Positions 1 to 5,697 of a DNA stretch of 5,697 nt are shown piece after piece. The stretch covers positions 1 to 5,697 of the forward strand of contig CAZFWJ010000114.1 of the NCBI GenBank assembly GCA_964522505.1. Direction: 5' to 3'. The notes beneath the pieces were generated by a model. That model was not told the origin of the DNA. It made no database searches and saw only the letters and a list, made by a program, of their open reading frames with translations. How positions within the stretch are numbered: the first letter of the stretch is position 1; each line of letters begins with the position of its first letter. The stretch is from GYS-P2D sp964522505 (GTDB taxonomy: Bacteria > Bacteroidota > Bacteroidia > Chitinophagales > Saprospiraceae). The position numbers were made by a program, and so were the translations under genes.

Positions 1-48
1 ATTCCTTAAAAATCTTTACAGTTCTATTTCCTTAATTCTTCTTGACCC

Positions 49-69
49 TAGACAATTCTCCAGTGTCTA
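49..69 (-). repeat. small inverted repeat spanning the PUR-gene stop codon
   Basis: The 6-base arms TAGACA (49-54) and TGTCTA (64-69) are perfect complements around a 9-base loop, and the TAG stop codon (67-69) lies in one arm. On the transcript the hairpin is followed by a purine-rich stretch, not a U-run, so it is not a standard intrinsic terminator. It may protect the 3' end of the mRNA or may be chance. The remaining bases 1-48 show no gene. They hold two copies of ttccttaa (2-9 and 28-35) of unknown meaning. Confidence 0.3.
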
Positions 70-516
70 CCAGGTCATGTCATCCTCGTTGTCAACGGGA
101 TTTTCTTCCGCAGGAGTATCGGTAGGTTCTGCTGTGGTCGTTTCAGATGTTGTCGTTTCAGATGTTGTTTCTTCTACTGCCTCCCCGGTTGCCTCAAGAG
201 CCTTTTGCTTCTCCCACTCCTCTTGTCTGCGATCGAATTGCTCGTAATCATAGTCGGGCATAAGGTCTGTCTTAACGTGACTGACGGCATCTTGAAGACC
301 CTCTAAAAATCGGTTAAAATCTTCCTTGTATAGAAAAATCTTGTGCCGTGTAAATCCATTTCCATTAAACTTCCTGGTACTCTCCGTAAGCGTGATGTAA
401 TAATCATCACCGCGAGTCTGCTTCACATCGAAGAAGTAAGTTCGCCTCTTCCCAGCTCTCACCTTATTGGAATAGACACTGTCCTGACCTTGTCCAAATT
501 CATTCTCCACGGTCAA
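67..516 (-). CDS. PUR-family nucleic-acid-binding protein (DUF3276)
   Basis: The protein has 149 residues and is probably a small cytoplasmic protein binding single-stranded DNA or RNA; its targets cannot be read from the sequence. Residues 14-85 match the bacterial PUR-domain family (DUF3276): a basic VRAGKRRTYFFDVK strand (19-32), TRGDDYYITLTES (34-46), then HKIFLYKEDFNRFLEGL (58-74) leading into the final helix. A Glu/Gln/Lys-rich helical stretch follows (92-108), then a low-complexity acidic Thr/Glu/Pro tail (110-149) that includes the repeat SETTTSETTT. No signal peptide or membrane segment is seen. The frame opens after a TAA at 538-540 and contains no ATG before the domain. Possible starts are TTG at 514-516 (used here) or GTG at 508-510, which would give a protein beginning MENEFGQ, as is common in the family. 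There is no Shine-Dalgarno sequence. The 67-base gap to the ABC gene has a weak terminator candidate, so this gene may have its own promoter. Family assignment is firm; molecular function is inferred from related PUR proteins. Confidence 0.9.
   Translation of the reverse strand: MTVENEFGQGQDSVYSNKVRAGKRRTYFFDVKQTRGDDYYITLTESTRKFNGNGFTRHKIFLYKEDFNRFLEGLQDAVSHVKTDLMPDYDYEQFDRRQEEWEKQKALEATGEAVEETTSETTTSETTTAEPTDTPAEENPVDNEDDMTW
137..170 (-). repeat. 15-bp tandem repeat inside the PUR-protein gene
   Basis: Two perfect adjacent copies of a 15-bp unit (gtcgtttcagatgtt on the plus strand, at 137-151 and 152-166) are followed by the first four bases of a third copy (167-170). Because 15 is a multiple of three, the repeat stays in frame and encodes the pentapeptide repeat SETTT in the acidic C-terminal tail. 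It lies outside the PUR fold. Such units gain or lose copies by replication slippage, so the tail length probably varies between strains. Confidence 0.9.
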
Positions 517-558
517 ATTAATTTTATGTTCGTAATGTTATGATAGTGTTGCCACTTG

Positions 559-585
559 ATTAAAAATAACAAACTTGCCGAAGTT
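559..585 (-). terminator. weak intrinsic terminator candidate after the ABC gene
   Basis: On the minus strand the sequence AACTT-CGGC-AAGTT (585 down to 572) forms a 5-bp stem with a 4-base loop, overlapping the TAA stop codon (584-586) of the ABC transporter gene. A T-rich run, TGTTATTTTTAAT (571 down to 559), follows directly. The layout is that of a Rho-independent terminator, but the stem is short and mostly A/T, so it may be leaky or fortuitous. If active, it would separate the ABC gene from the PUR-domain gene. Confidence 0.35.
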
Positions 586-2377
586 AACGGTACTCTACTG
601 CTTTTTCTTCATCAAGCTGCTTTGTTAAAATCTCATAATAGTAACCTTTAGCGGCCATCAGATCGGCGGGTGTACCTTGCTCAACTATTCTGCCTTCGTC
701 TAAGACTATTACCTTGTCAAAAGTAAGATGACGATATATTCGATGAGTAATGATTATAGCAGTCTTATCACTGAGCGCACCACTGAGATAGGACAGTATA
801 GTCTGCTCAGTAGTTGTGTCAACAGCGCTGAGACAATCATCGAGGATGATGATTTCTGGTTCTTTGATCAGCGCTCTTGCCAAAGAAATACGTTGCTTTT
901 GACCTCCAGATAAAGTTACTCCTCGTTCACCCACCATCGTTTCAAATTGCTCTGGCAAGCGCTCGATATCATCATAAATAGCCGCATTTCTCGTGATCGC
1001 TTTGATATCTTTTAATGATGCATCAGCCTTTCCAAAGGCTATATTACGCTCAATGCTATCACTAAATAGAAAAGCGTCTTGAGGAACATAACCTATCTTC
1101 TCTCTCAGTTGATGCAGATTCAATTCGGATATATTCTGACCGTCGAGCAAGATCTGTCCCGACTCGACATCATACATTCTAAGCAATAAGCTGGCAATTG
1201 TAGATTTACCAGAGGCCGTTTTTCCTATGATTCCTAACTTCTCTCCTTTCTGAATCTCAAAGCTCACCTTATCCAATGCTACCGTGCCTGAATCCATATA
1301 AGTAAAGCTTACCTCGTCAAACCTAACATGTCCTCTCAGGTCTAACACCTCATTGCTGGAGTTAGTGATAGTGGGTTGAGTATTTATAAACTCATTGATC
1401 CGTCCTTGTGATGCCTCTGCCTGTTGAACGATCGACACAATCCAACCTACCGCAGTGAACGGCCAAGTTAGCATATTGACATAGATGATAAACTCTGCGA
1501 TATTGCCATAAGTGATATTGCCCTTAGCCACTTCATGACCCCCGACTATTACGACCAATAGTATACTGGTGGATACAAGCAGCAACATCAATGGATAAAA
1601 CAATGCATTGACCCTAGCCAGGCTCATGGAATTCTCCTTGTACGCCTCGCTCTCACGTGAAAAATACGATACGAATTGTGGCTCTTTGACATAAGACTTC
1701 ACTACCCGAATACCAGAATATACTTCCTGGGCTATAGTAGTGAGCTTAGCGAGTTGGCGCTGAATGATTTCACTTCTCTTATGTATATAGCTACTCACTA
1801 TATATATCGATATGGATAAAACTGGCAGCGGAAGTAAGGCATAAAATGTCAGTTTAGGACTGACGCTATACATATAAAAGACAGCCAATAAAAATAGCGT
1901 CACTAAGTTGATGCAATACAGTAATCCCGGACCCAGATACATCCTCACCTTAGAGACATCTTCAGAAATCCGAGACATCATGTCACCTGTCGAGTTACGA
2001 GTATAAAACGAAGTATCGAGAGCCTCGTAATGTGCAAAAATCATCTTGCGTAGGTCATACTCGATCAGTCGAGACACTACAATAATCGTCTTGCGCATCA
2101 TATACATGAAGAATCCCATAGTCAGCGCAAAACCTATTACAAGGAGCCCATGTTCCATCAGATTTATAGAGATATAATCAAGTATGACTTGTTGTTCTTC
2201 CTCATTGGGAGCGTGTCTATATTCATCAAGACACTGCGACGCCACATCAAGAGCCTTGCCAAACTGAGGTGGTACAAGCAGTCTAAAGAAGTTTTGGATG
2301 ACAACGAATAGTGCTCCAAAGAGCAAGCGCCATTTGTACTTCCAAAAAAACTTATTAATCTGTAGGAGATTTCGCAA
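584..2377 (-). CDS. ABC exporter half-transporter (fused permease and ATPase, MsbA/MdlB-like)
   Basis: At 597 residues this is a full-length type IV ABC exporter half: an N-terminal six-helix membrane domain (roughly 16-36, 73-100, 150-172, 174-197, 258-280, 290-315) followed by an ATPase domain (about 350-585). Two such halves form one inner-membrane pump that exports lipids, drugs or peptides; the substrate cannot be read here. ATPase motifs in order are Walker A GKTASGKS (385-392, Lys391), Q-loop Gln433, signature LSGGQ (489-493), Walker B plus D-loop IIILDDCLSAVD (509-520) and H-loop His545. The residue after the Walker B Asp513 is Asp514, where active exporters usually have the catalytic Glu. 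In heterodimeric exporters such as TM287/288 and BmrC/D this marks the half contributing the degenerate site, so a partner may be encoded elsewhere. The start is TTG at 2375-2377: an in-frame TAA lies 15 bases upstream (2393-2395), there is no ATG before the first helix, and the N-terminus resembles family members. No Shine-Dalgarno sequence is seen. Confidence 0.93.
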   Translation of the reverse strand: MRNLLQINKFFWKYKWRLLFGALFVVIQNFFRLLVPPQFGKALDVASQCLDEYRHAPNEEEQQVILDYISINLMEHGLLVIGFALTMGFFMYMMRKTIIVVSRLIEYDLRKMIFAHYEALDTSFYTRNSTGDMMSRISEDVSKVRMYLGPGLLYCINLVTLFLLAVFYMYSVSPKLTFYALLPLPVLSISIYIVSSYIHKRSEIIQRQLAKLTTIAQEVYSGIRVVKSYVKEPQFVSYFSRESEAYKENSMSLARVNALFYPLMLLLVSTSILLVVIVGGHEVAKGNITYGNIAEFIIYVNMLTWPFTAVGWIVSIVQQAEASQGRINEFINTQPTITNSSNEVLDLRGHVRFDEVSFTYMDSGTVALDKVSFEIQKGEKLGIIGKTASGKSTIASLLLRMYDVESGQILLDGQNISELNLHQLREKIGYVPQDAFLFSDSIERNIAFGKADASLKDIKAITRNAAIYDDIERLPEQFETMVGERGVTLSGGQKQRISLARALIKEPEIIILDDCLSAVDTTTEQTILSYLSGALSDKTAIIITHRIYRHLTFDKVIVLDEGRIVEQGTPADLMAAKGYYYEILTKQLDEEKAVEYR

Positions 2378-2589
2378 TGTGTACCGTGGTGTTTATGACT
2401 GTAATAAGCGCAGCAGAATATGATTGTTTCGCTGATCCGCCTCAAATATCTCACTTCATTCTCAGAATTCAAATGGAATGATTGTTTTGGGCCAGATTAG
2501 AAGAAAAATCAAGTCCATAGGGCCTTTAACTGTTAAACCAACAATCAAATTAAGGAAGTGCGTAACGAGATGTTGATAATATAGGCTTG
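2378..2589. promoter_or_regulatory. intergenic region with operator-like repeats upstream of the ABC gene
   Basis: I see no convincing gene in these 212 bases between the HhH gene and the ABC gene. They probably contain the ABC promoter, but I could not find a clean Bacteroidota-type TTG / TAnnTTTG pair. Two repeat patterns stand out. One is a perfect odd palindrome, TTTAAC-T-GTTAAA (2525-2537). The other is an 8-base word, tgattgtt, found at 2421-2428 and 2479-2486, with its reverse complement aacaatca at 2540-2547; the two direct copies extend to atgattgttt (2420-2429 and 2478-2487). These could be binding sites for a regulator of the transporter. No strong terminator is visible just after the HhH gene, so read-through from the comEC operon is possible. 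Confidence 0.4.
2525..2537. repeat. perfect 13-bp palindrome, possible operator
   Basis: TTTAAC and GTTAAA are exact inverted copies around one central T. The site lies about 150 bases upstream of the ABC start codon. As RNA the loop would be too small for a stable hairpin, so a dimeric DNA-binding protein is the more likely reader, if the site is functional at all. Its A/T-rich nature means chance occurrence cannot be excluded. Confidence 0.35.
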
Positions 2590-3744
2590 TCATTCATCCA
2601 AAGTGAGATATGGCTTCACTTTTTCCCATTTTTCTCGTGACAATGGGCTACTATCAATGAAATCGTCGAGCTTAGTTCTTTGATCTCTATGCTTAAAGTA
2701 GTTGACTGCAGTGGTTGCCATATTTTTGTCAAAATAATGGTGTCGCTGCAATTTCCAGATTTCTATAGATTGAAGATCAATGCGCTTATATGATTCGTCA
2801 ACATAGAGATATGGTTTTATCTGCTGTACGTCAGCACTATCTATAGAATAGAGGTCGTCATAGAGCTGATCCAGACTATAGTACCCCCCTATTTGTTCTC
2901 TTCTCTCTATCAAGATTTTTGCTCGGAATGCACCAATGCCCCTGATTTGCCTGAGTTCTATAGAATCAGCTGAATTCAAATTTATGGAAGCAATTGGCTT
3001 TTTAGTTGCAACAAAAGTTTTGAGCTTATCTTTCTTATTGATCTGATAAATCGAATCGATCTGTATATATGGCGCTATCTCGGCATAGATACTATCATTA
3101 ATCCCCGGCGAGTCCTTCAGTTTTTCGACAGTGCGAAATATTCCACCTGCTTTGCGATATCCCAGAATACTTGCAGCTAGTTGCGCCGGTATGTTAAGGT
3201 TATAGACAGCGTCTTTTGATATGGTATTAGGATCAAAGGTGAATAGCTCTTTTGGCCGTTGGTATGTCTTTTTTGGCACTCTTGGAGCATAATTCCTGGG
3301 TTTCCTTTTCGGGCCTGCAACCTGGGTATATGGCAACAAGGCTTCATAAATGTCATTTTCGAGGCTATAGATATTGTTGATATCCTCAGGCTTATAAAAT
3401 CTTCCTCCTTTGGCTATATAGTTAATCCATATAGTAGCGGTTCTTTTAGGAATGCCCATTTCTAAGAGCTCTTCGGAGGTTATGGTGTTAGGATCATAAG
3501 ACTTAAGTCGCAGCGTTCTTGTCTGAACCGCTAATTCATGATCCATGACAGTTTGAGCATTAATCATGCTATCTATATATTGGATCTGAGTCTTTGACAA
3601 TCGGACTTGTGAGGGATCTGTATGATATAAACTAGATATTGAGAAGCCTACTCCCACTACAAAAAGCCCCAAAATAAAAATGAATGAGCCCCGGCGTTCA
3701 ACGGGATTCAGCCCAAACCATTCTTTCAGCTCATTGATCGTCAT
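2590..3744 (-). CDS. membrane-anchored helix-hairpin-helix DNA-binding protein (ComEA-like, four units)
   Basis: The protein has 384 residues: a short basic N-terminus (Arg17, Arg18), one membrane helix (about 20-40), then a long soluble part that should face the periplasm by the positive-inside rule. There is no lipobox cysteine. The soluble part contains four related ComEA-type HhH units at about 84-141, 168-229, 254-316 and 322-383. The first three open with a DPNT or NLNSAD motif, and all four close on a shared Pro-Tyr element (LPYTQV, APYIQI, KPYLYV, KPYLTL). Only unit three keeps the classic GIG hairpin (269-271); the others have GIP, NIP or no clear hairpin. A Lys/Arg/Pro-rich linker (145-165) separates units one and two. 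HhH domains bind duplex DNA without sequence preference, and ComEA is the DNA receptor of natural transformation. The ATG (3742-3744) overlaps the end of comEC by 14 bases and lacks a Shine-Dalgarno sequence, suggesting translational coupling and a joint role in DNA uptake. ComEA function is inferred; a DNA-repair or envelope role is less likely given the anchor and context. Confidence 0.85.
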   Translation of the reverse strand: MTINELKEWFGLNPVERRGSFIFILGLFVVGVGFSISSLYHTDPSQVRLSKTQIQYIDSMINAQTVMDHELAVQTRTLRLKSYDPNTITSEELLEMGIPKRTATIWINYIAKGGRFYKPEDINNIYSLENDIYEALLPYTQVAGPKRKPRNYAPRVPKKTYQRPKELFTFDPNTISKDAVYNLNIPAQLAASILGYRKAGGIFRTVEKLKDSPGINDSIYAEIAPYIQIDSIYQINKKDKLKTFVATKKPIASINLNSADSIELRQIRGIGAFRAKILIERREQIGGYYSLDQLYDDLYSIDSADVQQIKPYLYVDESYKRIDLQSIEIWKLQRHHYFDKNMATTAVNYFKHRDQRTKLDDFIDSSPLSREKWEKVKPYLTLDE

Positions 3745-5515
3745 AGTTCAGAACTTTAATGTGATAGCGCAAATCTTCTGCTGACATGACCTTTTTCACA
3801 CCCTTCGCATGCCTAAAATTTTGGGTAATGAACAGCTTTTTATTCGCCGAATGAGTCAACCCGCCGAGTTCATATACAGTCTCTCCGATAATGATATCCA
3901 CAATTCTTTCATCCGCTTCATAAGAAGAAAAAGCGACCTGTTGTTTTTGCTTAGACAGGTTATAGGTGCACATTAAGCCAAAGCTCATGAGAGAACCAAG
4001 ACAGAGGCGCAACCAAGTTATTTGCCTGATTCTGATATAGATAGTCAGGCTGATAATTGCCATGAACAACAAGGCCACATGCTGAGGTTCGTACCATATA
4101 ACCTTAAGTACAGAGCCATATAACTGATCGAAAAAAGCAGTCGAATGTACCATGAGATAGGCAGGGATATTCAACACGGCTAGCCCCTCTAAGAAAATTT
4201 CATTGACATATCCGAGTAGTAATAGGGGAATACCGACAACAATGACAGCCGCTGCACATCCGATGGCAACGATACTACTGAAGAGAAAATAAGTCGGAAA
4301 CTGATGGAAATAGTACAAGCTCAGCGGTATTATAAATACTTGTGCAGATAGACTCACCGCACATAATGACCAGATATATCTGAGCACACAATTTTTAAAG
4401 TAGAGTAACTTATGAATCCGTTGATAGTATAGCAAGATGCCCGCTACCGCAGCGAAGGACATTTGATAGCCTAATTGATATATCTGATAAGGATCAATAA
4501 CGGCGATTAAAAAAGCTACGGCGGCCAGAGCATTAAAAGAGTTCACATGAAAAGGCAGCTTACGACTCAATAGGATCAAGATGACAATAGAAGAAGCTCT
4601 AATGACAGGCACCGATAATCCAGTGAGCAATGCATAAAGCGTGAGCCCGACAACTAAGGTTATTGATTCTACTACAGAAACCCAGGGTCTCCGTGGCAAT
4701 CGAAGAAAGATTAACTTCAGTAATCCAACTACAATACCGACATGAAGCCCCGAAACCGCCAATACATGAATCGCCCCACTATTAGCAAATTGTTTCTGTA
4801 AATCTGCATCAATATCATATCGAAATCCCACTAAAAGCGCACTTAATATACTCGCTGCTTCCTCACTAAATCTATCCTTTATGGTCTGGATGATATCGTA
4901 GCGTAAGCCAAAACGTATAGATGCCAGACCCGTATACTCCATAACTGCCTGACGTGTGATCACAGAACCGGCCCAAGCTTGATAATAGATCCTCTTATGA
5001 CTTAGATAGCGCCCATAATTAAATGCATAAGGGTCTGACGGCGCAGGAATACTTTTGATCGTTGTCTGGACTAATATCGTATCCAGTGGGCGTAACGCTG
5101 CGAATGTACTATCCCGAGAATAGATCTCAAGACTCAAAGGTTTAGACAGGACAGATTCATCAATCGCAAACACTTCACCACGAATGATGTGACTATTGCG
5201 CGTTTTAGGAAAATCTCTTAAAACTATGGTAGAATAGACAGGATTGTCCAAATATGCATTACTGATTTTCGGCGGTTGACCCCGAGAATTCACTGTAAAA
5301 ATCCCTGCCAATAGAAAAAGATTGCAAATCATCAGATTCTGTACGATGAGGCGGACACTAGGTTTTATGAAGGAGGAGCTAACATATATGAGGACCGCTA
5401 TTAAACAAATTCTAATTATGTATTCTGAACACTGAATATTATCTCCAATTACAACTCCAATTATAAATGGAACTAAAAGTCTTACTATGGTTATTTCGCG
5501 TATGGAGAAATACAT
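3731..5515 (-). CDS. comEC: ComEC/Rec2-family DNA-uptake channel protein
   Basis: This 594-residue polytopic inner-membrane protein is the predicted channel that takes up single-stranded DNA during natural transformation. Three N-terminal membrane helices (within about 8-74) are followed by a soluble DUF4131/OB-fold-like region (about 85-190) and the Competence domain (about 200-495). Hallmark motifs are visible: SGAIHVLAVSGLHVG (246-260), TGLSVPVIRAS (298-308) and DPYQIYQLGYQMSFAAVAGI (341-360). Further membrane helices run to about residue 519. The final 75 residues form a short soluble tail. The metallo-beta-lactamase domain of Bacillus- and Neisseria-type ComEC, with its HxHxDH motif, is absent, which explains the short length. 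The ATG (5513-5515) is the natural start: an in-frame TAA lies only 12 bases upstream (5528-5530) and the first membrane helix follows at once. There is no Shine-Dalgarno sequence. The stop codon (TGA, 3731-3733) lies within the next gene, giving a two-gene operon. Whether the organism is actually transformable cannot be told from this window. Confidence 0.93.
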   Translation of the reverse strand: MYFSIREITIVRLLVPFIIGVVIGDNIQCSEYIIRICLIAVLIYVSSSFIKPSVRLIVQNLMICNLFLLAGIFTVNSRGQPPKISNAYLDNPVYSTIVLRDFPKTRNSHIIRGEVFAIDESVLSKPLSLEIYSRDSTFAALRPLDTILVQTTIKSIPAPSDPYAFNYGRYLSHKRIYYQAWAGSVITRQAVMEYTGLASIRFGLRYDIIQTIKDRFSEEAASILSALLVGFRYDIDADLQKQFANSGAIHVLAVSGLHVGIVVGLLKLIFLRLPRRPWVSVVESITLVVGLTLYALLTGLSVPVIRASSIVILILLSRKLPFHVNSFNALAAVAFLIAVIDPYQIYQLGYQMSFAAVAGILLYYQRIHKLLYFKNCVLRYIWSLCAVSLSAQVFIIPLSLYYFHQFPTYFLFSSIVAIGCAAAVIVVGIPLLLLGYVNEIFLEGLAVLNIPAYLMVHSTAFFDQLYGSVLKVIWYEPQHVALLFMAIISLTIYIRIRQITWLRLCLGSLMSFGLMCTYNLSKQKQQVAFSSYEADERIVDIIIGETVYELGGLTHSANKKLFITQNFRHAKGVKKVMSAEDLRYHIKVLNYDDQ

Positions 5516-5697
5516 TATTTGGTTGATTTATAGCTACAGCATGCAGATTGGTTACTTTTTATCATGATTGCAGTCAGAAAGTAGGGCTTTTGTGAGTATT
5601 GTACTATAGAACCCCTATGTATTTATAAATTAATATATTTAAGTTCTTTTCATAACTAAACCAACTTTTCCCTAATGCGTAACATAGGAATCATAAT
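5516..5697. other. intergenic region upstream of comEC, with possible edge of a neighbouring gene
   Basis: No complete gene is visible. The comEC promoter should lie here, especially in the AT-rich part (5618-5650), but I could not identify clear -33 and -7 boxes. The right edge can be read in two mutually exclusive ways. On the minus strand an open frame enters from outside and ends at a TAG (5656-5658), reading IMIPMLRIREKLV; it could be the last residues of an upstream gene. On the plus strand an ATG at 5675-5677 opens a frame reading MRNIGII and running off the end; it could be the start of a divergent gene. Both are too short to recognise. Confidence 0.4.
5582..5617 (+). repeat. imperfect 36-base inverted repeat (hairpin) upstream of comEC
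   Basis: TAGGG (5582-5586) pairs with CCCTA (5613-5617). Pairing continues inward past one C/C mismatch (5587/5612) through TTTTGT against ATAGAA, with two G-U wobbles, skips a bulged G (5594) and ends with AGTA/TACT (5595-5598/5602-5605) around a TTG loop. About 15 pairs form if it is read as plus-strand RNA. As minus-strand RNA the two wobbles become A/C mismatches, so it is less stable. No U-run follows on either strand, so it is not an obvious terminator. It could be a leader hairpin of a plus-strand gene or a protein-binding site. Confidence 0.4.

Noticed and set aside
2..243. A plus-strand frame open from the left edge to a TAA, possibly the end of another gene
   Set aside because: Most of it is antisense to the acidic tail of the PUR protein, and its Ser-rich composition is what the reverse of that repeat would give.
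343..543. A plus-strand open frame antisense to the PUR-domain gene
   Set aside because: It is almost wholly antisense to a well-supported conserved gene, with no recognisable product.
728..913. A plus-strand open frame antisense to the ATPase domain of the ABC gene
   Set aside because: It lies over the Walker B and signature region of a conserved gene, and its product is not protein-like.
2164..2472. A 102-codon minus-strand open frame overlapping the start of the ABC gene in another frame
   Set aside because: About two thirds of it lies inside the ABC coding sequence, and its Cys/His/Ser-rich product resembles no known family. It looks like a frame shadow.
2488..2524. Two gggcc words flanking an A-rich stretch, considered as a terminator stem
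   Set aside because: Only the four self-complementary ggcc bases pair and the flanking bases do not, so no stable hairpin is supported.
3259..3465. A plus-strand open frame antisense to the HhH gene
   Set aside because: It is fully inside a better-supported gene and has no family resemblance.
1..5697. A hidden defence island, CRISPR array, prophage or insertion sequence
   Set aside because: I found no regularly spaced repeats, terminal inverted repeats, transposase or nuclease motifs. The coding space is filled by four recognisable chromosomal genes.

Overview
The window most likely comes from a member of the Bacteroidota. The best evidence is the gene at the left end. It encodes a single-domain PUR-fold protein (DUF3276 family), a family known essentially from this phylum. 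Other signs agree: translation starts lack Shine-Dalgarno sequences, the ABC exporter half has the LDDCLSAVD box common in Bacteroidota homologues, and comEC is joined to a gene for a membrane-anchored protein with several HhH units. The base composition is moderately AT-rich. I cannot place the sequence below phylum, although a Saprospiria- or Sphingobacteriia-like lineage would fit.

All four confident genes lie on the minus strand, so they are transcribed from right to left. In that order they are: comEC (5515-3731), a four-unit helix-hairpin-helix (HhH) protein gene overlapping it by 14 bases (3744-2590), a 212-base intergenic region with operator-like repeats, an ABC exporter half-transporter gene (2377-584), a 67-base gap with a weak terminator candidate, and the PUR-domain gene (516-67). 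The right-hand 182 bases (5516-5697) hold no complete gene. They contain an imperfect hairpin and possibly the edge of a neighbouring gene.

comEC and the HhH gene form an overlapping pair that is probably translationally coupled. Together they look like the inner-membrane part of a natural-transformation machine: a DNA-binding protein anchored on the periplasmic face, and the channel that carries single-stranded DNA inwards. The ABC exporter half has an Asp where the catalytic Glu is expected, which suggests it may work as one half of a heterodimer. The PUR-domain protein is probably a cytoplasmic nucleic-acid-binding regulator. Its acidic tail carries a perfect 15-bp tandem repeat. The ABC and PUR genes both appear to start at TTG codons.

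I see no tRNA, rRNA, CRISPR array, insertion sequence or phage gene. Most of the region looks like ordinary chromosomal core. The items most worth checking are the four-unit HhH protein fused in operon to comEC, the non-canonical ATPase site of the transporter, and the structured intergenic DNA.
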